DNA from: NIOZ-UU35 sp964344175
Lineage (GTDB): Bacteria; Chloroflexota; Anaerolineae; Anaerolineales; UBA11858
Length of the DNA: 64,000 nucleotides
Reading direction: 5' to 3'
Assembly: GCA_964344175.1 (NCBI GenBank)
Contig: CAYFMI010000010.1
Coordinates: 1-64,000 of the forward strand
Positions 1 through 9,053 of the stretch are shown here, in pieces; position 1 is the first letter of the stretch, and every line of letters starts with the position of its first letter. Both the position numbers and the translations under genes were made by a program. The notes beneath the pieces were generated by a model. It had not been told where the DNA came from. It saw only the letters and a program-made list of their open reading frames with translations, and did not search any database.

Positions 1-717
1 ACTCTACCACGTGTTGAGACCATTTTCTCTACCCACTTACCGGAAAGTAAAGATTGGTTTGATATTGAAAAATACATCGAGAAAGACGACCGCTTGATGT
101 TGGTGTTAGGCGCCTGTGAGCAGCACGGTTACCTGAGTTTGTTGACGGATGCAAAAATCCCTTTGGCGCTGGCCGATTCTGCCAGTCAGAAAAGCGGGGT
201 GTTGGTCGCACCGCCCCTTAATTTTGGGGCCTCCCCCTATTTCTTAGCCTACCCTGGAACAATCTCACTGCGTATAGACACTTTGATGAATGTTGTCGAA
301 GATCTCATTCGTTCAGTCTATGGTTATGGCTTTCGGCGGTTGCTGCTGCTCAACGGGCATGGCGGGAATACACCGGTCAAGGCGCGCCTCTACGAAATTG
401 CCAGCGAACTCTCAGATACACGCATAGCCTGGTACAACTGGTGGGAATCACACAGTGTGGAAGCCATTGCCATGCAGCATGGTCTGAAGTCCTATCATGC
501 CGGGTGGATTGAAGCCTTCAACTTCACTCGCGTTGCCGATCTTCCTGATGGTGAGAAGATCCCCCCGCACATCCCGGGTTTATTAGGAGCCAAAGAAGCT
601 CGTCAGGTCTATGGTGATGGCGTATTTGGCGGGCCATACAAAGTGGATGGGGTGGTCATGCACGAGATTTTTGAGACTGCTTTGGGGGATGTGTTGCAGA
701 TGCTGAAATTCGAGTAA
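1..717 (+). CDS. Creatininase-family amidohydrolase, 5' end outside window
   Basis: The frame is open from base 1 to the TAA at 715-717, so the true start lies upstream and 238 residues are visible. The ATG at 94 would cut into the conserved core and is not the start. Visible family motifs are EQHG (around visible residue 40) followed by LLTD, then NGHGGN, then HAG-x-x-E; these supply the metal ligands of the creatininase/creatinine amidohydrolase fold. The family hydrolyses cyclic or linear amides in the cytoplasm using two metal ions, and includes creatininase, FAPy deformylase and MftE-like peptidases. The substrate here cannot be read from sequence. It stands alone: the next gene is 258 bp downstream and unrelated. 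Confidence 0.85.
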   Translation, partial: TLPRVETIFSTHLPESKDWFDIEKYIEKDDRLMLVLGACEQHGYLSLLTDAKIPLALADSASQKSGVLVAPPLNFGASPYFLAYPGTISLRIDTLMNVVEDLIRSVYGYGFRRLLLLNGHGGNTPVKARLYEIASELSDTRIAWYNWWESHSVEAIAMQHGLKSYHAGWIEAFNFTRVADLPDGEKIPPHIPGLLGAKEARQVYGDGVFGGPYKVDGVVMHEIFETALGDVLQMLKFE

Positions 718-975
718 CCATCGAATGAATTCAAGGTCAGTTTGCGAAATTAATCTATTAGGAGTTACACACTTGCGAGAGGAAAAGAAATTTTCAACGA
801 ACTGTGTACGTTTTGTCTATGTAGATTATTAACGGACAGCAGTCGGTTTTGTGAGACAACAGCGATTTCATTCGACTTCTAACTTGTAACCTGCAACCCT
901 CTCCGGTACAATGGGGAAAATTGTGAGCCAGGTGACCATCACTTGCAAGGTGACGTCGCCTAAAAGAGGTGACCC

Positions 976-1362
976 ATGAAAAAAGAAATTATTACAGCGA
1001 AAGACGCCCCGAAAGCGATTGGCCCCTACTCGGCGGGCGTCCGCGCCGGGCAATTTGTTTACACTGCCGGTCAATTGGGCATTGACCCACTCAGCGGGCA
1101 GTTTGTCTCGGACGAAATCGTTGAACAGACTCGACAGGCATTGAAGAACCTTCAGGCTGTATTGGAGGCAGGTGGTGCTTCGTTGGCAAGTGTTGTCAAA
1201 ACCACTGTTTTTCTGCGCGATATGAATGATTTTGGTGATATGAACGCCGTGTATGCCGAATTCTTCACCGAGAATTTCCCAGCCCGCTCGGCGGTGCAGG
1301 TGGCCCGTTTACCCAAAGATGCTGCTGTTGAAATTGAGGCGGTAGCGCTTGTTCAGTCTTAA
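976..1362 (+). CDS. ridA: RidA/YjgF/UK114-family enamine/imine deaminase
   Basis: A 128-residue protein of typical RidA length. It starts with a Lys-rich segment and IGPYSAG, followed by GQFVYTAGQLGIDP. The C-terminal half carries the FPARSAVQVARLP segment, whose Arg binds the carboxylate of the imine substrate, and an E of AVEIEAVA. RidA proteins are cytosolic trimers that hydrolyse reactive 2-aminoacrylate and related imines made by PLP enzymes. AGAGGTG at 963-969 is a good ribosome binding site for the ATG at 976. A TACAAT hexamer lies at about 909. It is a single gene with no clear functional link to its neighbours. Confidence 0.93.
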   Translation: MKKEIITAKDAPKAIGPYSAGVRAGQFVYTAGQLGIDPLSGQFVSDEIVEQTRQALKNLQAVLEAGGASLASVVKTTVFLRDMNDFGDMNAVYAEFFTENFPARSAVQVARLPKDAAVEIEAVALVQS

Positions 1363-1435
1363 ATTGCAGGTTAAAAGCTATTACCGCAACACGCGAACTT
1401 GCGGCCTGTAACCTAATCCTTGTAACCCACACGCC

Positions 1436-2119
1436 ATGTCTGCTGAACTCATCCTCCTGGTTGACGACGAACCTAATATCCTCCAGTTGGCGCGCATGTA
1501 TTTGGAGCGCGAGAATTTTCGTGTAGAAGTTGCCGAAGACGGCCGCGCTGCCCTGGAGTCTATCGAGCGCCTGAAGCCGGCCTTGATGGTGCTTGACATC
1601 ATGCTTCCGGAGATCGACGGCCTGGAAGTGTGCCGTCGATTGCGAGCGGAAGATAACCCCGTACTGATCTTGATGCTCACGGCGCGCGACGAGGATATTG
1701 ACAAAATCATCGGCCTGGAAATGGGAGCAGATGATTACCTGACCAAGCCCTTCAACCCCCGTGAGTTGGTGGCGCGCGCCAAGGCGCTGCTACGCCGTAT
1801 GGCGCGCACTACCCCCACCGATGCCGCCCCGCTTCATTTTGGTGACATCACCATTGATCCCGGCAGCCGGGAGGTCACCATTGCCGGTGAAGCAGCACCA
1901 TTGCGTTTGCAAGAGTTCGAATTGCTGCTGACATTAATTGAGCACAAAGGGCTTGTCTTAAGCCGGGAGAAGCTCTTGCAATTGGCCTGGGGCTACGATT
2001 TTGCCGGGCAAACCCGCACGGTCGATGTTCATGTTGGTCAATTGCGAAAAAAATTGGCTGATAGCTCCGTGCGTATCGAAACCGTTACCGGGGTGGGGTA
2101 TAAATTAGTTCATCGGTAA
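1436..2119 (+). CDS. OmpR/PhoB-family response regulator
   Basis: 227 residues: an N-terminal receiver domain (about 4-118) and a C-terminal winged-helix DNA-binding domain (about 130-226). Acidic pocket residues D10 and D11, the phosphoacceptor D54 in VLDIMLPEIDG, T82 and K104 (TKPFNP) are all present, so phosphorylation should be intact. The C-terminal part shows the usual LRLQEFELLLTL and the RTVDVHVGQLRKKL recognition-helix region. The histidine kinase starts 67 bp downstream on the same strand, so the two form one two-component system. The signal and targets are not evident. Confidence 0.95.
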   Translation: MSAELILLVDDEPNILQLARMYLERENFRVEVAEDGRAALESIERLKPALMVLDIMLPEIDGLEVCRRLRAEDNPVLILMLTARDEDIDKIIGLEMGADDYLTKPFNPRELVARAKALLRRMARTTPTDAAPLHFGDITIDPGSREVTIAGEAAPLRLQEFELLLTLIEHKGLVLSREKLLQLAWGYDFAGQTRTVDVHVGQLRKKLADSSVRIETVTGVGYKLVHR

Positions 2120-2186
2120 TCGGTTGATGATTTCAGATCGTTTTGCCGGGCAAATCTAACCAACCAACTGACGAAACGACTACGAT

Positions 2187-3629
2187 ATGTTCTCTTCCCT
2201 CCGCTCTCGTTTATTGCTTACCTATATTTTTATTATTGGGGTAGCCTTAGGCGTTGTCGCGATTGTGACACTGATCTACTTATCCCGTAACCCGGCCCAG
2301 GTTGCTCAAGCGCGCATCCACTTGCAGGCGGCTGTCGAAACACTGGCGCGGCGGTCGCGAGAATTTGATGTAAGTTCTCAAGTGCATTTGGAAAACGCTT
2401 TACAACGCGCAGATGAAGCGATGGATGTGCGAATAATGATATACACCCCCGAGGGGGAGTTGCTGATAGATTCGCGATCTGCCGAACATGCCCCGTTTCC
2501 TGATGCTGCGCCCCGTCGGGCTATGAATGCAGCTCCTGCTGTTGTGGTTGTAGATGATGCTGCGGGGGACGAATGGCTTTATCTTGTGCAAGCTTTAGAC
2601 ACGGGCGGTTGGCTTGGTGTCGCTACCCCGCGCCCACAAGTGACATTTTGGGCGGCAGTGCGGTCGCGTAGCGATGAAGTTGCCAACTTATTGCGTCAAG
2701 GGGGCATCGTGGCGCTGCTCCTGTCGTTGGTGTTGGCTTTCGGAATGTCTCGCTGGGTGGCTGCGCCCTTGCAGCGGATTTCTCAGGCGGCGCGCCGGTT
2801 TGCCGCTGGGAAGTATCAACCCATAGAGCCGCGCGGCCCGCGCGAGGTGCAAGCCCTGGCTGAGTCCTTCAATGAGATGGCTGCACAAGTGTTGACCACC
2901 CAACAATCCCAACGCGATTTTATTGCCAATGTTTCCCACGAATTAAAAACACCCTTGACGTCTATTCAGGGTTTCGCGCAGGCAATGATGGATGGCACGG
3001 CCCAAACTCGGGATGAATATAAGTCTTCTTCACAGATCATCTACAATGAGGCTGCCCGAATGCACCGTATGGTGTTAGATTTGCTCGATTTGGCGCGCCT
3101 GGATGCGGGAACACTCGAATTGGTGCGCGCCCCCCTCGATATTCAGGCTCTGCTGCGTGGGATTATCACTAAACTCAAGCCTCAGGCCTCGCAAGCACAA
3201 GTCAAACTCCACCTTCAAGTTGACGAACTTCCTACCATTATCGGCGATGATGACCGTATGTCCCAGGTTTTTACGAATTTGATCGACAACGCGATCAAAC
3301 ACACTCCCACCGGAGGGCAGGTGCGCGTTGTCGCTCAACATCATAATGGGTTTGTGCAGGTTTCGGTGATGGATACCGGGGAGGGCATTCCGCAACAGGA
3401 ATTAGAGCGAATCTTCGAACGTTTTTATCAGGTGGATAAATCTCGGCCCGGGGGCAGGCGGCACGGCTCGGGGTTGGGCCTGGCTATTGCCCATGAGATT
3501 GTTTTTGCTCATGGTGGGAGACTCTCGGTGAAAAGTGTCCCAGGACAGGGAAGTGATTTTGTGGTACAACTACCCCTTGTGCGCGCAGATGATGAAACCT
3601 TAGCCACACCGCGCATCCATAATTTGTAG
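2187..3629 (+). CDS. Membrane sensor histidine kinase (HAMP-HisKA-HATPase)
   Basis: 480 residues. A first membrane helix lies at about 8-32 and a second at about 172-188, flanking an extracytoplasmic sensing region of about 140 residues with no recognised domain. HAMP follows at about 188-240. The H-box NVSHELKTPLTSI carries the phosphorylated H251. The N-box (LIDNAIKHTP), the G1 box (MDTGEGIP), the F-box (ERFYQVDKS) and the G2 box (GSGLGLAIAHEI) are complete. It is the partner of the OmpR-type regulator just upstream. The architecture resembles BaeS/ResE-like kinases; the stimulus cannot be deduced. Confidence 0.95.
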   Translation: MFSSLRSRLLLTYIFIIGVALGVVAIVTLIYLSRNPAQVAQARIHLQAAVETLARRSREFDVSSQVHLENALQRADEAMDVRIMIYTPEGELLIDSRSAEHAPFPDAAPRRAMNAAPAVVVVDDAAGDEWLYLVQALDTGGWLGVATPRPQVTFWAAVRSRSDEVANLLRQGGIVALLLSLVLAFGMSRWVAAPLQRISQAARRFAAGKYQPIEPRGPREVQALAESFNEMAAQVLTTQQSQRDFIANVSHELKTPLTSIQGFAQAMMDGTAQTRDEYKSSSQIIYNEAARMHRMVLDLLDLARLDAGTLELVRAPLDIQALLRGIITKLKPQASQAQVKLHLQVDELPTIIGDDDRMSQVFTNLIDNAIKHTPTGGQVRVVAQHHNGFVQVSVMDTGEGIPQQELERIFERFYQVDKSRPGGRRHGSGLGLAIAHEIVFAHGGRLSVKSVPGQGSDFVVQLPLVRADDETLATPRIHNL

Positions 3630-3651
3630 AAATGAGTATTGAAAAATCGCC

Positions 3652-3702
3652 GCAAAATAGAGGGGTGTGGGGCACTTTGTACCCCACACCCCTCTATTTT
3701 GC
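3652..3702. terminator. Long perfect hairpin between kinase and glycosyltransferase genes
   Basis: Two perfectly complementary 21-nt arms (3652-3672 and 3682-3702) enclose a 9-nt loop. The arms begin with GCAAAATAGAGG and end with CTCTATTTTGC, so the stem has A/T-rich ends and a G/C core and could terminate transcription from either side. It lies 22 bp after the kinase stop. A similar preamble (CGCAAAATAGAG) occurs beside another long palindrome near 32465. Confidence 0.6.
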
Positions 3703-3716
3703 GCACTTGTCTCCTT

Positions 3717-4715
3717 ATGGTTGAACCCGACGTTTCAGTGATTGTGCCTTGTTACAACGAGCAGCAAACGATCCACCTGTTATTGGAAGCTTTGCTGGCT
3801 CAGAGCTTCCCGCTTGCCAAAATGGAAGTCATCATCGCCGATGGTATGTCTACCGACCGCACACGGCAACGGATTGCAGATTTTCAAGCCACGCATCCCA
3901 CCTTACAAATCCGAGTTGTCGATAATCCAAAACGCACCATCCCCGCAGCCTTGAATTGTGCTATTCAAGCAGCTCAGGGTGAATATATCGTTCGCCTGGA
4001 TGCGCACTCAATGCCCGCGCACGATTATGTCTCTCGCTGCGTGGGAGCGTTGCAGGCCGATTTTGGGAAGAATGTCGGTGGTGTATGGGAGATTCGGCCT
4101 GGGAACGAGACAAGAATAGCGCATGCCATAGCGGTAGCTGCAGCTCATCCCCTTGGCGTTGGTGACGCCCGTTACCGTGTGGGTGGTGAGGCTCAAGTTG
4201 TAGATACAGTTCCCTTTGGGGCCTTCCACCGTTCGCTGGTTGAGCAAATTGGCCTGTTTGATGAAACGCTTTTATCCAACGAAGATTATGAATTTAATGT
4301 GCGTGCCCGCCAGTCTGGAGCCGTCATTTGGTTGGATCCACAAATTCGTTCGGTCTATTTTGCCCGCGCAAATTTAGGTGAGCTATCCCAGCAATACTGG
4401 CGTTATGGATTCTGGAAATTACGCATGTTGCTGCGTTACCCCGAAACATTTCGTTGGCGGCAACTTTCGGGCGCTTTTGTACTCACCTGGCTGGGATTAG
4501 GTTTGTTGTCGGTCTGGTTTACATTTGCTCGTTGGTTATTGCTGGCGGAGGCTGTCGTTTATGGTGCGGCCTTGTTGTTTGCGGGTCTGCAATCGGTGGT
4601 GAAACAGGGCGATATTGCCATGTTGTGGGGCGTCCCCCTATCTATCGCCGTGATGCATTTTTCGTGGGGGACGGCATTTATATGGAGTTTTGTGGCATAC
4701 TTGTTCAAACGATGA
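3717..4715 (+). CDS. Glycosyltransferase family 2, membrane-anchored (ExoA-like)
   Basis: About 332 residues from the ATG at 3717. An upstream in-frame TTG at 3639 would force translation through the 21-bp hairpin, so it is rejected. The GT-A core shows VSVIVPCYNE, the donor-site IIADGMSTD, and the metal-binding VRLDAHS (a DxD-type motif). Then come an NEDYEFNVRAR acceptor-site ED motif and about three membrane helices at the C-terminus. The layout fits succinoglycan ExoA-type transferases, which add sugars to a polyprenyl-linked oligosaccharide on the inner membrane face. It opens a glycan operon running to 9011 or 10043. The transferred sugar is unknown. Confidence 0.9.
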   Translation: MVEPDVSVIVPCYNEQQTIHLLLEALLAQSFPLAKMEVIIADGMSTDRTRQRIADFQATHPTLQIRVVDNPKRTIPAALNCAIQAAQGEYIVRLDAHSMPAHDYVSRCVGALQADFGKNVGGVWEIRPGNETRIAHAIAVAAAHPLGVGDARYRVGGEAQVVDTVPFGAFHRSLVEQIGLFDETLLSNEDYEFNVRARQSGAVIWLDPQIRSVYFARANLGELSQQYWRYGFWKLRMLLRYPETFRWRQLSGAFVLTWLGLGLLSVWFTFARWLLLAEAVVYGAALLFAGLQSVVKQGDIAMLWGVPLSIAVMHFSWGTAFIWSFVAYLFKR

Positions 4716-4722
4716 GTTCATT

Positions 4723-6141
4723 ATGATCAATCGACAAGCAACATCATTTCATAGAAGGTTGGGTTTGCGAGAACGGCGCACGCTGCTTTTGATCGGTGAT
4801 TTAATCATCGGTCTTTTCGCGATGGTTTTGGCGTTAATCATCTGGGGGACGCGCGAAGAGTGGCTGGGTCTTTCTTTGCAATTTTTGCAAGAGCGGGTAG
4901 ATCCCTGGTTTTATTTCCTTCCGTTGGTATGGTTGTTCCTAATGGTGGAGTTGTATGATGTCCATCGGGCCGCCAACCGGCGGCAGGTGATTGGGGGCGT
5001 GCTCACTTCGACGGCAATTGGGTTGGGATTGTATTTGGTGGTCTATTTTGCCTCGGATAATCCGCTGCCCCGTCGAGGGGTGGCCGCCTTTCTGGGCGTA
5101 GTTTCTGTGTTGACGCTGATATGGCGCTTGGCGTATGTGCGGGTGTTTACTGCTCCTGAATTCATGCGCCGAGTCTTGTTGGTGGGAGCAGGCCGGGCGG
5201 GGGGGACGATCCTCGACATCATCAATAAAATGACTCCCAAGCCGTTTGAGTTGGTTGGCCTGATTGATGATAATCCCGATTTGGCGGGAAAGCAAATTGG
5301 CGGATACACCGTGCTTGCCGGAAGCGATCAACTGTTAGCGATCATCGAACAAGAGGCCATTACCGATATTATCGTTGCCATTTCGGGGGCAATGCAAGGG
5401 CGCACGTTTCAGACCATACTAGATGCGCAAGAACGCGGTGTAGAGATTACTCGTATGCCGGTTGCCTACGAAGAATTGGCAGGGCGGGTGCCGATAAAAA
5501 TTCTTGAAACCGATTGGATCTTGCGTTCCTTTGTCGATGAGTTCCGCATCAGTGGTTTCTACGAAGCCGCCAAACGCCTGGTGGATGTCGTAGGGGGGCT
5601 GGTGGGGTGTTTGGTATTCACAATATTTTTACCCTTTATTGCCGTGGGGATATTGATCGACGATGGCTGGCCGATCTTTTATTCACAGGAGCGTTTGGGG
5701 AAAGGCGCGCAGGAATATAACATTATCAAGTTCCGCACCATGCGTAAAGATGCCGAAGCGGACGGCCAAGCTGTCTTGGCCTCTGAAGACGATGACCGCG
5801 CCACTCGTACAGGGCGTTTGCTCCGGCGCACTCACCTGGACGAACTGCCCCAGTTTATCAATGTGGTACGCGGCGATATGAGTCTGGTTGGGCCGCGGGC
5901 CGAACGCCCCCAGTGGGTTGAGCATTTCACCCGCCGGATTCCGTTTTATCGAGCGCGGTTGTTGGTTAAGCCGGGGGTCACCGGGTGGGCGCAAGTTAAT
6001 TTTGGCTATGCTTCGAATGTCGAAGATACCGCCATGAAACTCGAATATGATCTCTACTACATTAAGCATCGCAGTTTTCTCTTGGATGCGCAGATTTTAG
6101 TTCGCACCCCGGCGACGGTGTTTGGGTTGAAAGGGCAATAA
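4723..6141 (+). CDS. Polyprenyl-phosphate sugar-1-phosphate transferase (WbaP/ExoY family)
   Basis: About 472 residues from ATG 4723, 7 bp after the preceding stop. The order is: four predicted N-terminal membrane helices; a CoA-binding-like Rossmann domain (RRVLLVGAGRAGG) in the middle; a membrane helix; and a C-terminal bacterial sugar transferase domain. The last is marked by KRLVDVVGG, QERLGKGAQEYNIIKFRTM, LDELPQFINVVRGDMSLVGPRAE and KPGVTGWAQVN. Such enzymes load the first sugar-phosphate onto undecaprenyl phosphate and so initiate exopolysaccharide or O-glycan repeat synthesis. In this operon it is the likely priming enzyme. Confidence 0.93.
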   Translation: MINRQATSFHRRLGLRERRTLLLIGDLIIGLFAMVLALIIWGTREEWLGLSLQFLQERVDPWFYFLPLVWLFLMVELYDVHRAANRRQVIGGVLTSTAIGLGLYLVVYFASDNPLPRRGVAAFLGVVSVLTLIWRLAYVRVFTAPEFMRRVLLVGAGRAGGTILDIINKMTPKPFELVGLIDDNPDLAGKQIGGYTVLAGSDQLLAIIEQEAITDIIVAISGAMQGRTFQTILDAQERGVEITRMPVAYEELAGRVPIKILETDWILRSFVDEFRISGFYEAAKRLVDVVGGLVGCLVFTIFLPFIAVGILIDDGWPIFYSQERLGKGAQEYNIIKFRTMRKDAEADGQAVLASEDDDRATRTGRLLRRTHLDELPQFINVVRGDMSLVGPRAERPQWVEHFTRRIPFYRARLLVKPGVTGWAQVNFGYASNVEDTAMKLEYDLYYIKHRSFLLDAQILVRTPATVFGLKGQ

Positions 6142-7071
6142 ATGAGAGTATCCCTGGTGACAGGTGGGGCCGGGTTCATCGGTTCCCACATTGTGAGGAC
6201 ATTGTTGGCACGCGGCGACCGCGTGAAAGTGCTGGATAATTTCTCGACCGGACAACGGGAGAATCTCTCTGGGGTGGAGAAGGAGATTGAACTCATCGAG
6301 GGGGATCTGCGCGAAGCGGCAGAGGTTGCCCAGGCCGTGCAGGGTGTGGATGCGATTTTCCATCACGCGGCCCTGGTGTCTGTGCCGCTTTCGGTTGAAG
6401 ACCCACAAACATGCTTCGACATCAATGTCCAGGGGACATTGAATCTCCTCGAAGCGGCGCGCCACGCCGGAGTGAGCCGCGTAACCCTGGCTTCTAGCGC
6501 GGCAGTTTACGGCGAATCACAAGATATCCCCCTCAAAGAATCAGGTGAGACGATGTCCTATTCCCCTTACGCAGCGTCAAAGCGGGTTAACGAGATTTAT
6601 GCCGATCTCTATACACGCACGACCGATATGGGCGTCACGGCGTTACGCTATTTCAATGTTTATGGCCCGCGCCAATCTCCCGATTCGCACTACGCCGCGG
6701 CGATTCCCATTTTTGCGCGTCGTTTGTTGGATGGCAAGGCCCCCACAGTCTATGGGGATGGGTTGCAAAGCCGAGACTTTGTCTTTGTGGGCGATGTGGT
6801 GCGCGCCAACTTGCTGGCTGTCGAAGCGCCGGATGCTCCTGGGCGCATCTTCAATATTTGTTCGGGTAGTGAAATTGCCATTCTTGATTTAATCGCCACG
6901 TTGCGCGAAATCTTGCCCGGCGCTCCCGAAACACGATTTGCGTCGACACGTCTCGGCGATGTGTACCGTTCCCTGGGAGACCCCGCACAGGCCGCTCGAT
7001 GTTTGGGGTTCAACGCCGAGACACGGCTTCTGGATGGATTGAAACGCACCGTAGATTGGATGCGCTCGTGA
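6142..7071 (+). CDS. NAD-dependent sugar epimerase/dehydratase (extended SDR)
   Basis: 309 residues, starting at the base after the preceding stop codon, so translation is coupled. It has the nucleotide-binding VTGGAGFIGSH, the DNFSTG segment, the ASSAAVYG catalytic Ser/Thr strand and the YSPYAASK active-site Tyr-Lys pair. RYFNVYGPRQ and RDFVFVGDVV follow. These are hallmarks of UDP-glucose or UDP-GlcNAc 4-epimerases such as WbpP/GalE. It probably supplies a nucleotide sugar to the glycan made by this operon. The exact substrate is not determinable from sequence. Confidence 0.9.
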   Translation: MRVSLVTGGAGFIGSHIVRTLLARGDRVKVLDNFSTGQRENLSGVEKEIELIEGDLREAAEVAQAVQGVDAIFHHAALVSVPLSVEDPQTCFDINVQGTLNLLEAARHAGVSRVTLASSAAVYGESQDIPLKESGETMSYSPYAASKRVNEIYADLYTRTTDMGVTALRYFNVYGPRQSPDSHYAAAIPIFARRLLDGKAPTVYGDGLQSRDFVFVGDVVRANLLAVEAPDAPGRIFNICSGSEIAILDLIATLREILPGAPETRFASTRLGDVYRSLGDPAQAARCLGFNAETRLLDGLKRTVDWMRS

Positions 7072-9011
7072 CGCGAGAAAAACTACTCACCCGCTTGCGC
7101 ATGATATTGGCGACGGCCCCCTTGAGAAATCGCGTCTTTTTGGTGGGGGATGTTATTTTAATTGTCGTATCGGTGCTGGGGAGTTTCGCGCTACGCTTCG
7201 AGTTGGGGTCGTTGTTTAGCTACTATATGCCGCAGGCGCTGCGCATGGCGGTTTTGGCGGTCATTATCAAGCCGATCATGTACCATATTTTTGGCCTCTA
7301 TCGGCGTTTGTGGGCGTATGCCAGCACGCGTGAACTCACCCTGGTCATTTATGCGGTAACCTCGGCATCGGTGGCCCTTTCGGTAGCGGTGCTGGTCATG
7401 ATCTATATTCAATCGAACTTCACCCGCTATATTGGCTTCCCGCGTGCTACACTGGTCATCGATTGGCTTCTGTCCATAATTGTTGTGGGGGGGTTGCGTT
7501 TTGCCTCCCGCCTGGTAGCCGACAGCCGCGGCGGCGCTTTTAATGGCAAGCATGATGGTTCGGTAGTGCGGCGGGTGTTGGTAGTTGGCGCCGGAGATGC
7601 CGGAGCAATGGTTGTACGGGAGATCCAAAAGAACCCTCAGTTGAACCTCAACCCGATCTGTTTTTTGGATGATGATGAATCGAAACAAAAGAGCCAGATT
7701 CACAGCATCCCCGTTGTTGGCCCGCTTGATGATCTTTCCAGAGTCATCAAAGCCCGCAATATTCAGGAAGTAATCATTGCCATCCCCACAGCGCCGGGTG
7801 ATGTTGTTCGCCACGTGACCGAAGTATGCCGTCAAGAGAAAGTATCCTTCCGCACGATGCCGGGCATCTACGAACTGATTGGCGGGCGCGTCAGCGTCAA
7901 TCGTCTACGTGAAGTCAATATCGATGACTTATTACGCCGGGCTTCAGCGATGTCGGACGACCGCCGGATTGGTTCGGTGATCGCCGGGCGCCGTGTGTTG
8001 GTCACCGGGGCGGGTGGCTCCATTGGGATGGAACTTTGCCGCCAGATTGCTCGCTGGGGGCCTTCGGCATTGGCTATTCTGGGGCATGGTGAGAACAGTA
8101 TTTTTCGGGCCTTTCTAGATTTAAAAGAAAATCACCCGGATCAGGTGTTGCACCCTGTCGTGGCGGATGTTCGCGACCGCGACCGTTTGAGCGCTGTCTT
8201 CGACGACCTGCGCCCGCAGGTCGTTTTCCACGCTGCCGCGCACAAACATGTCCCGCTGATGGAAGCCAATGTCGAAGAAGCCATTACCAATAACGTCATG
8301 GGGACGCGCAACGTTGTCGAGGTTTCGGTAAACGCCGGTGTGGATCGACTGGTGATGATCTCATCGGACAAAGCCATTCGCCCGTCCAGCGTAATGGGAG
8401 CCACCAAACGATTGGCCGAACTCATTGTCTTAGATGCTGCGCATGTCTCAGAATGCGCTTTCTCGGCGGTGCGATTTGGCAATGTCCTCGGTAGCCGCGG
8501 CAGTGTCGTGCCCCGTTTCCAGCGCCAGATTGCCGCGGGCGGCCCGGTCACGGTTACACACCCCGATATGGAGCGTTACTTCATGACCATCCCCGAAGCT
8601 GTCCATCTGGTATTGCAGGCTGGCGCAATCAGTCAGGGCGGCGAAGTCTTTGTCCTCAGAATGGGGGAACAAATCAAGATCGTCGATTTGGCCGAAGACC
8701 TCATCCGACTCTCGGGTTTAGAACCGGGCCAAGATATCGAAATTGCCTATACAGGCGTGCGCCCCGGCGAGAAACTCAGCGAAGAGTTGTGGGATCAATG
8801 GGCGTCTTTCCTGCCGACCGAGCATTCTGAAATTGTGCTGCTCTCCGAAGAAGATATTCTCAGCGGTCAGGCGCTCAACAACGCCGTAGACGAGTTGATC
8901 CACCTGGCGCGTGAAGGCGCGGCCTCGGCCATTCTCAAGCGCCTCGATGTACTCATCCCCGGCGCTTCAGTGCGCGACACCCCACCCCCCGATCTGACCT
9001 CGCTGATTTAA
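7068..9011 (+). CDS. Membrane nucleotide-sugar 4,6-dehydratase (PglF/WbpM/CapD family)
   Basis: About 647 residues from the GTG at 7068, which overlaps the preceding TGA by four bases (GTGA). The longer in-frame start at 6999 lies inside the upstream gene and is rejected. Four membrane helices are followed by a Rossmann domain (VLVVGAGDAGAM) and a C-terminal SDR domain (VLVTGAGGSIGMELCRQ). The active-site segment is SSDKAIRPSSVMGATKR, with Met in place of the usual SDR Tyr, as in long WbpM/PglF/FlmA enzymes. These convert UDP-GlcNAc into a 4-keto-6-deoxy sugar, the first step to bacillosamine- or fucosamine-type sugars. Confidence 0.92.
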   Translation: MTREKLLTRLRMILATAPLRNRVFLVGDVILIVVSVLGSFALRFELGSLFSYYMPQALRMAVLAVIIKPIMYHIFGLYRRLWAYASTRELTLVIYAVTSASVALSVAVLVMIYIQSNFTRYIGFPRATLVIDWLLSIIVVGGLRFASRLVADSRGGAFNGKHDGSVVRRVLVVGAGDAGAMVVREIQKNPQLNLNPICFLDDDESKQKSQIHSIPVVGPLDDLSRVIKARNIQEVIIAIPTAPGDVVRHVTEVCRQEKVSFRTMPGIYELIGGRVSVNRLREVNIDDLLRRASAMSDDRRIGSVIAGRRVLVTGAGGSIGMELCRQIARWGPSALAILGHGENSIFRAFLDLKENHPDQVLHPVVADVRDRDRLSAVFDDLRPQVVFHAAAHKHVPLMEANVEEAITNNVMGTRNVVEVSVNAGVDRLVMISSDKAIRPSSVMGATKRLAELIVLDAAHVSECAFSAVRFGNVLGSRGSVVPRFQRQIAAGGPVTVTHPDMERYFMTIPEAVHLVLQAGAISQGGEVFVLRMGEQIKIVDLAEDLIRLSGLEPGQDIEIAYTGVRPGEKLSEELWDQWASFLPTEHSEIVLLSEEDILSGQALNNAVDELIHLAREGAASAILKRLDVLIPGASVRDTPPPDLTSLI

Positions 9012-9053
9012 ATGTCGCTATTTTATCGAATTGAGAATCCCCAATAAAAACCT

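Noticed and set aside
3639..3716. N-terminal extension of the GT2 gene from TTG 3639
   Set aside because: It would translate the 21-bp perfect hairpin into residues with no match to GT2 enzymes. The family start VSVIVPCYNE fits ATG 3717.
5683..6069. Antisense open frames opposite the glycan, cytochrome and sensor genes (for example 5683-6069, 7191-7835, 37868-38518, 22072-22383)
   Set aside because: They lie wholly opposite well-supported genes, have no ribosome sites or recognisable domains, and reflect codon bias of the sense strand.
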